A stretch of 64,000 bases of DNA, taken from contig NZ_WOTA01000001.1 of the NCBI RefSeq assembly GCF_011516825.1, forward strand, positions 124,001 through 188,000, read 5' to 3'. The stretch is from Acetobacter oeni. Lineage in GTDB: Bacteria > Pseudomonadota > Alphaproteobacteria > Acetobacterales > Acetobacteraceae. Position 1 is the first letter of the stretch. Each line of letters starts with the position of its first letter. A model generated the notes under the pieces. The model did no database searches and had not been told where the DNA came from. It saw nothing but the letters and a program-made list of their open reading frames with translations. A program made the translations under genes and the position numbers. Shown here one piece after another: positions 47,454 to 56,225 of the stretch.

Positions 47454-48566
47454 ATGGTGGGGTCGGTAAAGAGTCGAAGACATACTCCTGAGCCTGCCGG
47501 AACAGTGCCGCCGGACATCACGATCTCCGGCATAAAACAGGGCAGAAACGCTCTGTTTTATGCACCCGTCGCCGCCCTGTTCATATTAAGTGCCTGCGGA
47601 AACCAGCCTCTCCTGGAAAAACCTGTCGTGCAAACGCCGGATAAACCCGGTGAATGCACAATGAAAAGAATGGCGACATTACCCGTGCTGACTCTCTTCG
47701 GCGCGCCTGTCGTCCCGGTTACACTGAATGGCAAGCCTGCCCTGATGGCCATCAGCACGGGAGCCGACAGATCCGCAGTGTCCGAAGCGGCCGTGAAAGA
47801 ATTTGGCCTCATTGAAACCGGCACCTCAGTGCAGGTCGATGGCACGACAGGCGCCGCGTCCCTGCCTCTGGTGCAATCGGATACTCTCGTTGTCGGACGC
47901 GCCGACGCATCGGATTTTTCTTTTTTCGAAATGGCGGATCTCCGTCGTTCCGTTCCCATGGCCCGTATTAACGGGGCCCCGGTCGTGGGAGAACTCGGCA
48001 TGGATTTCCTCCGGCGTTATGAGGTGTGGTTCGATTTGCCGGAAGGCCAGATTACACTGGCCCGCCCCCGCAAATGCACCCTGAAGGACGTCGGCTGGGA
48101 TTCCACAATCGATCAGATTCCGGTCTCGATAAGCCTGGGCGGAAGGCCGAATGTCGAAATCAGACTCAACGGTCACAAAATCAGGGCCATGCTGAGCAGC
48201 GCCTCCTCAACGTCCACCATCACACCGGAGCGGCTCGACGCCTTTGGTATTACAAGCAATATGTCCGCTGAAAATCATGCGGAGATCATTCGTGGCGTCA
48301 ACGGCAGGTCCGTCACAGCCCATCGCGAGCGGTTCGATCGGCTTACAATCGGAACGGAAAATTTCAGCCCCGCCTGGCTGACCGTCGCACCGATGGAAAC
48401 CGCAGACGCAGAACTGGGCGCTGACTTTCTGCGCGGCGTGGTGTTCTGGCTCTCTTTCGGACAATCGATGATTTACCTTGAAAAAGGCACGATAAATCCG
48501 TTTGCGACGGAACATCCGTCAGCGTTCAGAGTCTCCCCGCAACCTGCAAACGAGCCACCACGATGA
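47454..48566 (+). CDS. Retropepsin-like lipoprotein with both catalytic aspartates lost
   Basis: A 370-residue lipoprotein, first of a tandem pair. The lipobox LILSAC-type FILSAC ends at C48; the long n-region suggests an alternative GTG start at 47505. Two aspartic-protease-like lobes follow. Lobe 1 has NGKPALMAISTGADRSAVS, with Ser101 where the catalytic Asp is expected. Lobe 2 has IRAMLSSASSTSTITPE, with Ser248 at the matching place. The flanking pattern GADFLRGVVFWLSF...IYLEKG matches the downstream copy. It is probably a pseudoprotease or peptide-binding partner. Its stop overlaps the next ATG. Confidence 0.8.
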   Translation: MVGSVKSRRHTPEPAGTVPPDITISGIKQGRNALFYAPVAALFILSACGNQPLLEKPVVQTPDKPGECTMKRMATLPVLTLFGAPVVPVTLNGKPALMAISTGADRSAVSEAAVKEFGLIETGTSVQVDGTTGAASLPLVQSDTLVVGRADASDFSFFEMADLRRSVPMARINGAPVVGELGMDFLRRYEVWFDLPEGQITLARPRKCTLKDVGWDSTIDQIPVSISLGGRPNVEIRLNGHKIRAMLSSASSTSTITPERLDAFGITSNMSAENHAEIIRGVNGRSVTAHRERFDRLTIGTENFSPAWLTVAPMETADAELGADFLRGVVFWLSFGQSMIYLEKGTINPFATEHPSAFRVSPQPANEPPR

Positions 48567-49618
48567 TCCCGGTGCGACTGACGGATTCTTTGCCGGCCAC
48601 ATTGATTCCGACTGCCGCCACAGCCCGGACCAGCCGCGTCAGAAACGCCGGTCTCACCTCCATGCTCTGCGCGATGCTCTTCACCCTCAGCGGCTGCGAG
48701 AACGGACCGGAAAAGTGCGAAATAGGCCGGATCGGACCGCTGACCGTTCTCAATCCGACCCGTTCGCCCATCGTCCGGATTACGATAAACGGAAAACCTG
48801 CCGCAATCATCGTCGATTCCGGTGCCATGACCTCCCTGATCGTGAGCGCGGCGGCCAGGGATTATGATCTTTCCTACACCGGTCATTACGCAATGTTGCA
48901 GGGCACCACCGGACCAGTCAGCGCTTCCATCGTGACTGCGGGAAAAGTCGGCCTGGGCGAGGCGACAGCCTCCGATGTCGTCTTTACCGAAGTGGACATG
49001 AAACGGGGCAAAATCGACGGACTCCCGATCGTCGGCCTGCTCGGCGCCGATTTTCTCGCGAATTACGACGTGAAATTCGATCTGCCCCACGGAAAAATTA
49101 CCCTTTACCGGATGAGAGGATGCAGTTCGAAAGACATTGTCTGGCCCGTGCCTGTCGACGCCGTGCCGCTTGAACGCGGTGAAACCGGTAAGGTGATGGT
49201 TCCGTTCAAACTCAACGGGAAAACTCTCGACGCCATTCTGGACAGCGGAGCGGACTACACCGTAATCAGGCCCTCGCAGGCGCGCAGGGCCGGCGTCACA
49301 AGAGACATGCTCACCGAAGACCGTGCGGGCTATTCACGGGGCATCAGCGACGACAGCATCATGTGGCACCGTCACCGGTTTGATACTCTGGAGATCGGAC
49401 CGAAAAAATATCACAATATCTCGTTGCAGGTCGCGCCGCTGGAAACCGATACAGCGCTGCTCGGCGCCGATTTCCTGCGTCATGCCGTGGCCTGGCTCTC
49501 ATATCGGAATCTGATCCTCTACATTGAACGCCCGGAAAAACATGAGCATGTGCCGGATAACGGAATGTCTCCGGGACCAGCCCCCGCACCGGCCCCGGCA
49601 GAACCCGCCCCGCGCTGA
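48563..49618 (+). CDS. Retropepsin-like aspartic protease lipoprotein (active-site motifs intact)
   Basis: A 351-residue lipoprotein with lipobox TLSGC (C45). It has two retropepsin-like lobes. Lobe 1: NGKPAAIIVDSGAMTSLIV, Asp85. Lobe 2: NGKTLDAILDSGADYTVIRP, Asp227. Each lobe carries the DSGA motif of pepsin-like and retropepsin-like enzymes, and later GLLGADFLANYDVKFDLPHG and LLGADFLRHAVAWLSY. Both lobes in one chain would form a full catalytic dyad without dimerisation. A Pro/Ala-rich tail follows. It is probably envelope-bound and periplasmic. The start overlaps the previous stop (ATGA). Confidence 0.82.
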   Translation: MIPVRLTDSLPATLIPTAATARTSRVRNAGLTSMLCAMLFTLSGCENGPEKCEIGRIGPLTVLNPTRSPIVRITINGKPAAIIVDSGAMTSLIVSAAARDYDLSYTGHYAMLQGTTGPVSASIVTAGKVGLGEATASDVVFTEVDMKRGKIDGLPIVGLLGADFLANYDVKFDLPHGKITLYRMRGCSSKDIVWPVPVDAVPLERGETGKVMVPFKLNGKTLDAILDSGADYTVIRPSQARRAGVTRDMLTEDRAGYSRGISDDSIMWHRHRFDTLEIGPKKYHNISLQVAPLETDTALLGADFLRHAVAWLSYRNLILYIERPEKHEHVPDNGMSPGPAPAPAPAEPAPR

Positions 49619-49708
49619 CTAGACAGCAGAAACAGCGACAGACACCTGAAAAACGCACCACCATCAGCGTCGCGCAGAACGATATCTATTCCAGCCGAGG
49701 TTTCCCCC

Positions 49709-50656
49709 ATGGTCGCGCTGCCCTCTTCCCAGCAACTCCGCTATCTCATTACTCTGGCCGACCTGAAGCATTTTGGACGGGCCGCAATAGCCTGCTCCGT
49801 CACGCAGTCGACCCTGTCAGCCGGTATTCTGGCCCTCGAAAGACAGCTCGACACACCCCTCCTGGATCGCAAAGTCGGAAAACGCGTGGTCTTCACACCC
49901 CTGGGTGAAGAAATCGTCCGTCGGTCCAGAACGGCGCTGGAGGCGCTGGAAGCCCTCCACCAGGTCGCCCAGGCAGCCCGCGAACCGATGACAGGACCGA
50001 TGCGCCTCGGCGTCATCCCCACAATCGGCCCCTTTATTCTGCCCCGGCTTGTCTCTCTGATCCGCGAAACCTTTCCCCGGATCAGGCTTTCGCTCACCGA
50101 GGATATGACCGAACGGCTGATGGAAAAGCTGACGACCGGACGACTGGATGTCCTGCTGCTGGCCATGCCGTGCGATTGCGAAGGCCTCGAAACAATTCCC
50201 GTCTGGCGCGATCCGTTCATTCTCGTGCTGCCGGCCGGCCATCCCCTGGCCAGCTGGCCGGAAGTGCCACTGGAAAAACTCGTGGACGAGCAGATGGTCC
50301 TGCTCGAAGACGGACACTGCCTGCGGGATCAGACCGTCGATATCTGCCGGCAGGGCAACGGCTGGACCGGCAGTGAGCCGGATATAAACCATACCGCTTC
50401 CTCGCTCCATACTCTGGTGCAGATGACGGCGCAGGGGCTGGGCGTCGGACTACTGCCGCAACTCGCGGTGGATTCCGGAATCCTCGCGGGCTGCAATGTC
50501 GTCACCCGTCCTGTCACCGGAGGCCCGATGTGGCGCACGATAGGGCTGGGGTGGCGCCAGAAATCTCCGCGCAGCGCTGAATTTCGGGCACTTGCGACAG
50601 TGCTGGGACAGCTTGCTCCTTCCGGAGACGCGCTGTTGCCGCAGACAGATGCCTGA
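49709..50656 (+). CDS. oxyR: Hydrogen-peroxide-responsive LysR regulator OxyR
   Basis: LysR-type peroxide sensor of 315 residues. The N-terminal HTH is LADLKHFGRAAIACSVTQSTLSAGI. The redox pair is C204 and C213 in LLEDGHCLRDQTVDICRQG, nine residues apart as in E. coli OxyR (C199/C208), with the same DGHCLRDQ context. Oxidation to a disulfide would activate peroxide-defence genes. Dps, a usual target, lies about 4 kb downstream. Upstream CGAGG precedes the ATG. Confidence 0.94.
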   Translation: MVALPSSQQLRYLITLADLKHFGRAAIACSVTQSTLSAGILALERQLDTPLLDRKVGKRVVFTPLGEEIVRRSRTALEALEALHQVAQAAREPMTGPMRLGVIPTIGPFILPRLVSLIRETFPRIRLSLTEDMTERLMEKLTTGRLDVLLLAMPCDCEGLETIPVWRDPFILVLPAGHPLASWPEVPLEKLVDEQMVLLEDGHCLRDQTVDICRQGNGWTGSEPDINHTASSLHTLVQMTAQGLGVGLLPQLAVDSGILAGCNVVTRPVTGGPMWRTIGLGWRQKSPRSAEFRALATVLGQLAPSGDALLPQTDA

Positions 50657-50771
50657 CACAGAAACGTTCTGGTATCCGAAGGTCCTGTTAAATTCAGCTC
50701 CTGCCTGATGCAGGATACGTCTCAGCACTGTTTGCTACAGACCGTCCAGAAGCAAAAAACCGGCGTTTGCA

Positions 50772-50800
50772 TTGACTTCCCGGGTGCATCTGCGTATGTC
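50772..50800 (+). promoter_or_regulatory. Probable rpmJ promoter
   Basis: TTGACT (50772-50777), a 17-bp spacer and TATGTC (50795-50800), about 55 bp before the rpmJ ATG. Confidence 0.55.
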
Positions 50801-50854
50801 GCAGCAGCTTTTCATGCAGGCAGTCTGCTTGGCAGACGAACAAAGAGACGGGTT

Positions 50855-50980
50855 ATGAAGATCAGAAACAGCCTCAAATCGGCAAAAATTCGCGATAAAG
50901 ACTGCCGCGTCGTGCGTCGTCGTGGTCGCGTCTACGTCATCAATAAGAAGAACCCCCGGATGAAAGCCCGTCAGGGCTGA
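50855..50980 (+). CDS. rpmJ: 50S ribosomal protein L36
   Basis: A 41-residue basic ribosomal protein: [41 protein letters not shown]. The zinc ligands of the canonical CxxC form are missing, so it is the zinc-independent (C-) type that is standard in alphaproteobacteria. It lies alone between oxyR and a TPR gene, followed by a stem-loop with a T-rich tail. Confidence 0.97.
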   Translation: MKIRNSLKSAKIRDKDCRVVRRRGRVYVINKKNPRMKARQG

Positions 50981-51016
50981 GAACCGGTTCATCATTGTCA
51001 GGTTCTTTAATGTTTC

Positions 51017-51067
51017 AGACCTGTCTCTCTGGCTGTCCTGAATGGCCGGAAGACAGGTCTTTGCTTT
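51017..51067 (+). terminator. Probable terminator after rpmJ
   Basis: A 10-bp inverted repeat, AGACCTGTCT / AGACAGGTCT, with a 24-nt loop, followed by TTGCTTTT. Confidence 0.7.
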
Positions 51068-51075
51068 TGAAAGCC

Positions 51076-51681
51076 ATGAAACCGTTCCGGCTCGCCGCCT
51101 TCATCGCCGTCACGGCCCTGTCTGTTCCGGTAATGCCAGCCTGTGCCGCTCCCCCCGCGCCGGTGACAGCTCCCCCTCATGTCTCCCAGGAGACCGCCCG
51201 GCAGTCGCGCGAAAAAGACCTCGTGGCAAAACTCGCAAAGGCGCGCAGCGATGCTGAAGCCGGGGAGATACGGTCCGGGCTTGAAGAACTGAGAACGAAG
51301 CCATTGCGTCCGGCGACGATGTTGCTGCTCCGGCGTGCAACACGCGAACTCAGTGAGCAGAAGGCCGGGGACGCAATCGAAGATCTCGGCGCCGCACTCG
51401 CCTTACAGAATGATGTGCCCGCCCTCTGGCGTCTCCGCGCGCAGGCCCGTCTTGCCGGTGGCGATACGGACGGCGCCGTCAGCGATCTCGGAATTGCCAT
51501 CCAGCGCGATCCGGACGATGCCTTAAACTGGCAGACTCTTACCGATGCGGAAGAAGCGCGATCAGACAGCCAGGCGGCTCTCAGAGCATGGCAACACGCC
51601 ATGACTCTCGATCCCAGACTTCCCGGCGCGGATAAGCGGCTGGAGAAGCTCCGCCTGAAAGCCTTCGGTCAGCCGACTTAA
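51076..51681 (+). CDS. Exported TPR protein
   Basis: A 201-residue secreted protein. The start at 51076 is chosen because the open frame upstream (to 50995) runs through the rpmJ terminator. A signal peptide (FIAVTALSVPVMPACAA) precedes a helical region with tetratricopeptide-like repeats: GDAIEDLGAALALQNDVPALWRLRAQARL, GDTDGAVSDLGIAIQRDPDDALNWQTL and SQAALRAWQHAMTLDPRLPG. It probably binds other periplasmic proteins. No catalytic motif is seen. Confidence 0.8.
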   Translation: MKPFRLAAFIAVTALSVPVMPACAAPPAPVTAPPHVSQETARQSREKDLVAKLAKARSDAEAGEIRSGLEELRTKPLRPATMLLLRRATRELSEQKAGDAIEDLGAALALQNDVPALWRLRAQARLAGGDTDGAVSDLGIAIQRDPDDALNWQTLTDAEEARSDSQAALRAWQHAMTLDPRLPGADKRLEKLRLKAFGQPT

Positions 51682-51836
51682 TCCGTCAGCCTGTTTTCCT
51701 GTGACTGACCGCCTCTCCGCAGGACCGGAAAGAAAAAGTCAGAGCAAATCACAGGTGGCCGGCTCATCCTCACGGGGTGTACCGGAATTAAACAAACCCC
51801 GGCACAAACCAGACCCCGTCACGCACCGAACCGGCT

Positions 51837-52985
51837 TCAGGCAGGATCGACAAAGAAAGCCGGAATCTTCTGTCCTTCAGCCAGAAGTTCATCGATCCGG
51901 TCGCAGGCTGAGAGAGCCTCGGCAATCGTGACATCCATGTCGAGGTAACGATAGGTTCCGAGACGCCCCATAAACGATACGCCCGGTGTCGTACGGGCCA
52001 GATCAATGTAGCTTTCAAGCATGCGCTTTTCGTGCACAAGCCGGATCGGGTAATAAGGAATATCCTGTGGCTGAGCGAGGCGGCTATACTCGCGAAAACA
52101 CACGGTCCCTTTCATTTTCGCCTCTTCCCAGGGCGCGAAATGTTTATGCTCGGAGATCCGGGTATAGGGAATCTCTTCATCGCAATAGTTGATGACGGCC
52201 GTGCCCTGATAGTCTCCTTCTCCGTCGAAACGCTCAAAGTCGAGCGTCCGGTATCCCAGCCGGCCAAGGCGGAAATCAAAATACCGGTCAATCGGCCCCG
52301 TATAGAAAACGTGGTCGAATTCTTCATCGATATTTTCAAAGCTGGTGCCGAGACGAAGTTCAATGCCATCCGTCGCCAGGATATTTTCGACGACAGACGT
52401 ATAACCGTTTTCCGGCATCCCCTGATAAGGATGGCTGAAATAGTTGTCATCGTAATTAAAGCGAAGAGGCAGGCGCTTCAGAATGGACGCCGGCAGTTCC
52501 GCAGGTTCCAGACCCCACTGTTTACGCGTGTATCCATAGAAAAACGCGCGATACAACTCCGGCCCGATCATGGACATCGCCTGCTCTTCAAAATTCGCAG
52601 GCTCGGTCAGTGAGCGGTCAGCCTTGCTTTCAATGAATGCCCGCGCCTCGGCTGGCCCCATCGTCGTCCCGAAAAACTGATTGATCGTGAGGAGATTGAC
52701 CGGCAGCGTGTAAACATGACCTTTTGAAATCGCCTTAACCCGGTTCACATAAGGCCGGAATGTGCCAAAGCTGCGAACGTAATCCCAGACCCGCTGATCG
52801 GCTGTATGAAAAATATGCGGTCCGTAATGATGAATCATGACGCCGGTTTTTTCGTCGCGCCCGGTATGGCAGTTGCCCCCCGGATGAGTCCGCTCATCAA
52901 TGAGAAGGATCTTATGACCCTGTTCCGCAAGATGACGGGCCATCACAGCGCCGCTAAACCCCGCGCCAACGATACAAAACCTCAT
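51837..52985 (-). CDS. glf: UDP-galactopyranose mutase
   Basis: FAD enzyme that converts UDP-galactopyranose to UDP-galactofuranose, used for cell-surface galactan or LPS. It has 382 residues. The N-terminal dinucleotide motif is FCIVGAGFSGAVMARHLAEQG. Family signatures are DERTHPGGNCHT, YGPHIFHT, and GYTRKQWGLEPAELPASILKRLPLRFNYDDNYF, followed by the arginine and tyrosine residues that bind the UDP-sugar. No sugar transferases lie beside it, so its product goes to a pathway elsewhere. Confidence 0.95.
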   Translation of the reverse strand: MRFCIVGAGFSGAVMARHLAEQGHKILLIDERTHPGGNCHTGRDEKTGVMIHHYGPHIFHTADQRVWDYVRSFGTFRPYVNRVKAISKGHVYTLPVNLLTINQFFGTTMGPAEARAFIESKADRSLTEPANFEEQAMSMIGPELYRAFFYGYTRKQWGLEPAELPASILKRLPLRFNYDDNYFSHPYQGMPENGYTSVVENILATDGIELRLGTSFENIDEEFDHVFYTGPIDRYFDFRLGRLGYRTLDFERFDGEGDYQGTAVINYCDEEIPYTRISEHKHFAPWEEAKMKGTVCFREYSRLAQPQDIPYYPIRLVHEKRMLESYIDLARTTPGVSFMGRLGTYRYLDMDVTIAEALSACDRIDELLAEGQKIPAFFVDPA

Positions 52986-53390
52986 GAAAGCCTCTCACTG
53001 TGCTGGCCGGCACCCCTCAAAGGCACCTCGTTCCGGTTGGAATCATGCAGAAACATAAGATGCACGAATACCTGATCAGGCCTGTTACCCCAGTTTAGCC
53101 GGCACGCCAACGAAATGAGGGCAAACCCACAATAAAGAGGCTGTATTTAATAAACGGCTGCGACTGCTGTATTTCACGTATATATTTCCGGATTTCCCCC
53201 GCCGGATGCGACCGGGTGCGGAGCAGGGGAAACAGATTATTCAGAATGAAGTCTCATCAGCCTCCCGCGCCGACAATTCCGGATCGTGAGTCTTCGCAAC
53301 ACGCAGCGTGCATGACACCACACAAAAAAATGCTGTCCACAGAAGAGTCCGTGAACAGCACATCAATTTTTTCGTTTTCCTGCCCGAAAA
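52986..53390. other. Intergenic region holding a terminator and probable glf promoter
   Basis: A 405-bp gap. Its right end carries the terminator of the 112-residue gene (53324-53360). An AT-rich tract around 53150-53195 may hold a promoter for glf. A 62-codon ORF at 53216-53404 has no SD and runs through the terminator, so it is not called. Confidence 0.5.
53324..53360 (-). terminator. Intrinsic terminator after the 112-residue exported protein
   Basis: On the - strand, TGCTGTTCAC / GTGGACAGCA (10 bp, one G-U) with a 10-nt loop is followed by seven Ts. Confidence 0.82.
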
Positions 53391-53729
53391 TCAGTTCGGA
53401 CTGAGCTGTGACGGCGACTGAACAGCCGGCCCGTTTTCTTTGGTCGCATTACTGTCATCAGGTGCGGTCGTCGTTGCGCGACCCCCAGGCTGGGGCGGCA
53501 CTGTGCCCGGCTGTTCACGTTTCACCTGATCGGAGCTTGGCAGCCTCTCCGACGGCTGAACTTTTTTCCCATGCCAGATCGCTGATTTAGGTGTCTTCCC
53601 AACCTGTTTCGCAGCACTGTCTGCCGTGGGCGCCGGATTGCTTGCCGCATCGGTCGCTGACTGTGCAAAGGCAGGAGCCAGCAGAGCCACCATAACACCG
53701 GGCACAGCAAACAGTTTTAAGAAACGCAT
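53391..53729 (-). CDS. Small exported proline-rich protein of unknown function
   Basis: A 112-residue secreted protein. The signal peptide is FAVPGVMVALLAPAFAQ. The mature part is rich in Pro, Ser, Ala, Gln and Thr and probably disordered (PSSDQVKREQPGTVPPQPGG). It has no cysteine and no known domain. A clear intrinsic terminator follows 30 bp after the stop, which supports transcription as a single gene. Confidence 0.7.
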   Translation of the reverse strand: MRFLKLFAVPGVMVALLAPAFAQSATDAASNPAPTADSAAKQVGKTPKSAIWHGKKVQPSERLPSSDQVKREQPGTVPPQPGGRATTTAPDDSNATKENGPAVQSPSQLSPN

Positions 53730-53827
53730 GACGCCGCTCCTGATAAATCATTAATGCAATACAGTCTTGTAACGCTCCATATACCGGAAGCGTTCCGTCC
53801 GGGTGTTCTGAATACTGATAGAACTGA

Positions 53828-54328
53828 TCAAATAAGATCGTGCGAACGGTTGTTCAGCCATACCCTGCGTTGCAACAGGCAGGCAAAAACCAGCCAGCCC
53901 CAGAGCGGCAGGGTCCGCGTCGCCGTCTTTGTGTCCGTTGCTGCGGCCGTCGCAGCCGTCAGAGCCGTTCCCGCCACCAGTGTTCCCGCCGTTACGCCAA
54001 AAGCAAGACCGGGCCGCCGCCAGCCAAACATGACTTTGGGAAACAGCCAGGTACCCGTCACGGTCGCAATCCACGCCAGAATCGCTTGGCTGCGGCTGCG
54101 GGAAGGCGGCGCACTGACAATGCGGCTTCCTGTCTGCAACAGAACTGCGTCCAGAATGCTCCATACAACGCCAAAAACCAGCCCGGGCGGCGTGTACCAT
54201 GGCTTGTGCAGAGATCGATACCATTCCCGTGTCGCCGGATGAACGGAGGTCGGACTGTATCGCTTTCCGGCCATTTGCGCCGCGCCGATCCCAAGCCCGG
54301 CCAGAGTTGTTGCAAGTAGTCTGAGCAT
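53828..54328 (-). CDS. TspO/MBR family membrane protein
   Basis: A 166-residue membrane protein. The ATG at 54328 follows AAAGGA; the frame upstream to 54427 lacks an RBS. Five hydrophobic helices are visible. The TspO signature is WYRSLHKPWYTPPGLVFGVVWSILDAVLL, with further Trp-rich helices (ILAWIATVTGTWLFPKVMFG, GWLVFACLLQRRVW). TspO proteins bind porphyrins and modulate tetrapyrrole and stress responses in Rhodobacter. The family's YTL/WxPYLxWVxFA third-helix motif is poorly kept here, so the protein is a divergent member. Confidence 0.78.
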   Translation of the reverse strand: MLRLLATTLAGLGIGAAQMAGKRYSPTSVHPATREWYRSLHKPWYTPPGLVFGVVWSILDAVLLQTGSRIVSAPPSRSRSQAILAWIATVTGTWLFPKVMFGWRRPGLAFGVTAGTLVAGTALTAATAAATDTKTATRTLPLWGWLVFACLLQRRVWLNNRSHDLI

Positions 54329-54418
54329 CAAAACATCCTTTCCAGGCCACGAAGATCTAAACGACCGTGACGATAAAAGGATGCATGGAGACCGGTCAGG
54401 AAGCTGTTCCGTTCCCTG

Positions 54419-54457
54419 AAAAAACAAACGCGATCAGACATTTCGCCCGATCGCGTT
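54419..54457 (-). terminator. Intrinsic terminator after dps
   Basis: On the - strand, AACGCGATC / GATCGCGTT (9 bp) is followed by TTGTTTTTTC. A second hairpin, CGGGCCTG / CAGGCCCG (54480-54515), lies between it and the dps stop. Confidence 0.8.
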
Positions 54458-54523
54458 GCAAACTCTCAAACGACAGAACCGGGCCTGAATCCGTCTGCCG
54501 ACAGAAACAGGCCCGTATTCAGA

Positions 54524-55075
54524 TCAGCTGTTAGCGCCAAACGTGTTGCGCGATGCCTCAAAGAGGAACCATGTGCGCTTCTCACTTTCATCGATCCAGT
54601 TCTCAAGCAGGCTGGTCGTCGCACAGTCACCGACCTCATCTGTCAGACCATGCACCTGACGCATCTCGGCAACGAGCTGCTTGTTGTCCTCGCAGAGCTC
54701 AGCCAGCATGTCTGCGGCATCAACATACTCCGCATCGTTGTCTTTGATGCGCTGCAGTTTTGAAATTTCGCCAATCGAATGCAGCGTCGTGCCGCCAATG
54801 CGACGCGCCCGCTCTGCCATCGGATCGGTCATGGCGAAAAGCTCCGCGCCCTGGTCATCGAGCATCAGATGATAGTCGCGGAAGTGACGCCCGCTGAGAT
54901 GCCAGTGAAAATTCTTCGTCTTGAGGTAGAGCGCAAACACATCGGCCAGAAGCGCGCGAAGTGCCGCAGAAATGTTTTCCACACCCTCTTTGGGCAGATC
55001 GCTGGGTGTGCCGAGAAAATGATGCACCTGCGCCGAACGTGCTGCATTTGCTTTGGGAGAAGGTGACTTCGTCAT
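54524..55075 (-). CDS. dps: DNA starvation/stationary-phase protection protein Dps
   Basis: Ferritin-like dodecameric protein that binds DNA and oxidises iron with peroxide. It has 183 residues from the ATG at 55075; the in-frame upstream extension is rejected for lack of SD. The ferroxidase helix is LYLKTKNFHWHLSGRHFRDYHLMLDDQGAELFAMTDPMAER. The N-terminal arm is Lys/Ser-rich (TKSPSPKANAARSAQVHH), typical of DNA-binding Dps. OxyR, about 4 kb away, is a likely regulator. A strong terminator follows. Confidence 0.93.
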   Translation of the reverse strand: MTKSPSPKANAARSAQVHHFLGTPSDLPKEGVENISAALRALLADVFALYLKTKNFHWHLSGRHFRDYHLMLDDQGAELFAMTDPMAERARRIGGTTLHSIGEISKLQRIKDNDAEYVDAADMLAELCEDNKQLVAEMRQVHGLTDEVGDCATTSLLENWIDESEKRTWFLFEASRNTFGANS

Positions 55076-55276
55076 TGGTTCTGTTCCATCAACGTGGTCT
55101 GGCCTCCTGTCCGCAAAGCGTCCGGTTGACGCCGCGGAACTGAGGCACGGAATACACAAAATATGCGGTCATCGAATACCGCAGCGCAAAGGCAGGCGCC
55201 GAACATCGCCTTCTGTCAACCTGATGAGAAATTTTCACCTGACTGTAATCCGCCGGGACTCCGGCGTGCACGGAAC

Positions 55277-56170
55277 TCAGCAGGATGGGAACGCGCGGGT
55301 CCTGCGATGGGTTGCGCGAAAGGTTTCCGGAAAAAGAGCCTGACCGTCCCGCAGAACCGCTTCCGCCTCGGGCGTGAACCTTCCGCCCGCATGATGCAGA
55401 ACCAGCCCCGGCAAAAGACGGGACCCGGCTCGCCCGTGCAGCCGCCCCCTGATCAGAAGGATGCGCGCTTCCCGCCCCGGTTCCGGCCAGAGCGGCACAA
55501 TCTCCGCGCTGCCAATGTCGCTCTTTTCACAGGCCGCCAGCGCCGGCGCGGCAAGATCCGCCGGCAAGGCCAGCGTCAGCGAACCTTTCGGACGCAGAAG
55601 GGCCGCCAGCGCCGAAATCCAGGCCGGTATGGTGTCCGGCAGAGCCCGTCGCGCCTTGTCACGGCGTCCCTCCGGCGATGGCGTCGTATTGACCCGGTGC
55701 CATGGCGGATTGGCGAAAGCATGATCGAATCGGTAGTCCAGTGGCAACGGCCCCGGCCGGCAGATGCCCGGCGGACACCCGCAGGGGGCAGCAGAGTCGG
55801 ACAACAGCCCGCGCAGCGCGCAGCCGGTAATATCAGCGTTAAGAACCGTCAGGTCGTCCCGGCCATTGGACCGGAAATTCTCGCCCGCCAGCCAGGCCGT
55901 ATCAGGGTCGAGCTCAATCCCGACCCCCTCCAGCCCGGCGACGCGCTGCATCAGACAGAGCAACCCGGCCCCCGCGCCGCATCCCGCCTCAACGACACGT
56001 TCACCGCGCCGGGCCGGAACCAGCGCCGCCATCAGCACGGGTTCCAGACCGGTGCGATAACCGGATCGAAACTGACGATACCTTACCGTGCCTCCGAGAA
56101 GAGTGCCTTCGGTCGCGTCGTGGCCACCGGCAGGAGCCGGAGTTGCAGGCCGTGCAGCTTGACCGTCCAT
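55277..56170 (-). CDS. SAM-dependent methyltransferase (TrmN6/YfiC-like)
   Basis: A 297-residue methyltransferase of the tRNA1(Val) (adenine-37-N6)-methyltransferase type. The start at 56170 is chosen over 56242, which would run into the divergent polyprenyl synthase start. SAM-binding motif I is VVEAGCGAGAGLLCL, with the acidic motif II in GVGIELDPDT. The catalytic motif is ANPPWHRV, the NPP(W/F/Y) signature of adenine-N6 methyltransferases. The N-terminal TLLGGTVRYRQFRSGYRTGLEPVLMAA is family-typical. A tRNA substrate is inferred from the family. Confidence 0.85.
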   Translation of the reverse strand: MDGQAARPATPAPAGGHDATEGTLLGGTVRYRQFRSGYRTGLEPVLMAALVPARRGERVVEAGCGAGAGLLCLMQRVAGLEGVGIELDPDTAWLAGENFRSNGRDDLTVLNADITGCALRGLLSDSAAPCGCPPGICRPGPLPLDYRFDHAFANPPWHRVNTTPSPEGRRDKARRALPDTIPAWISALAALLRPKGSLTLALPADLAAPALAACEKSDIGSAEIVPLWPEPGREARILLIRGRLHGRAGSRLLPGLVLHHAGGRFTPEAEAVLRDGQALFPETFRATHRRTRAFPSC

Positions 56171-56225
56171 TGACCGCCGCTCATATGGTTGCACTACAGG
56201 GTTTCCTGCATCGGGAGAAAATCGT

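Noticed and set aside
53216-53404. 62-codon ORF between glf and the small exported protein
   Set aside because: It runs through a clear - strand terminator and lacks an RBS.
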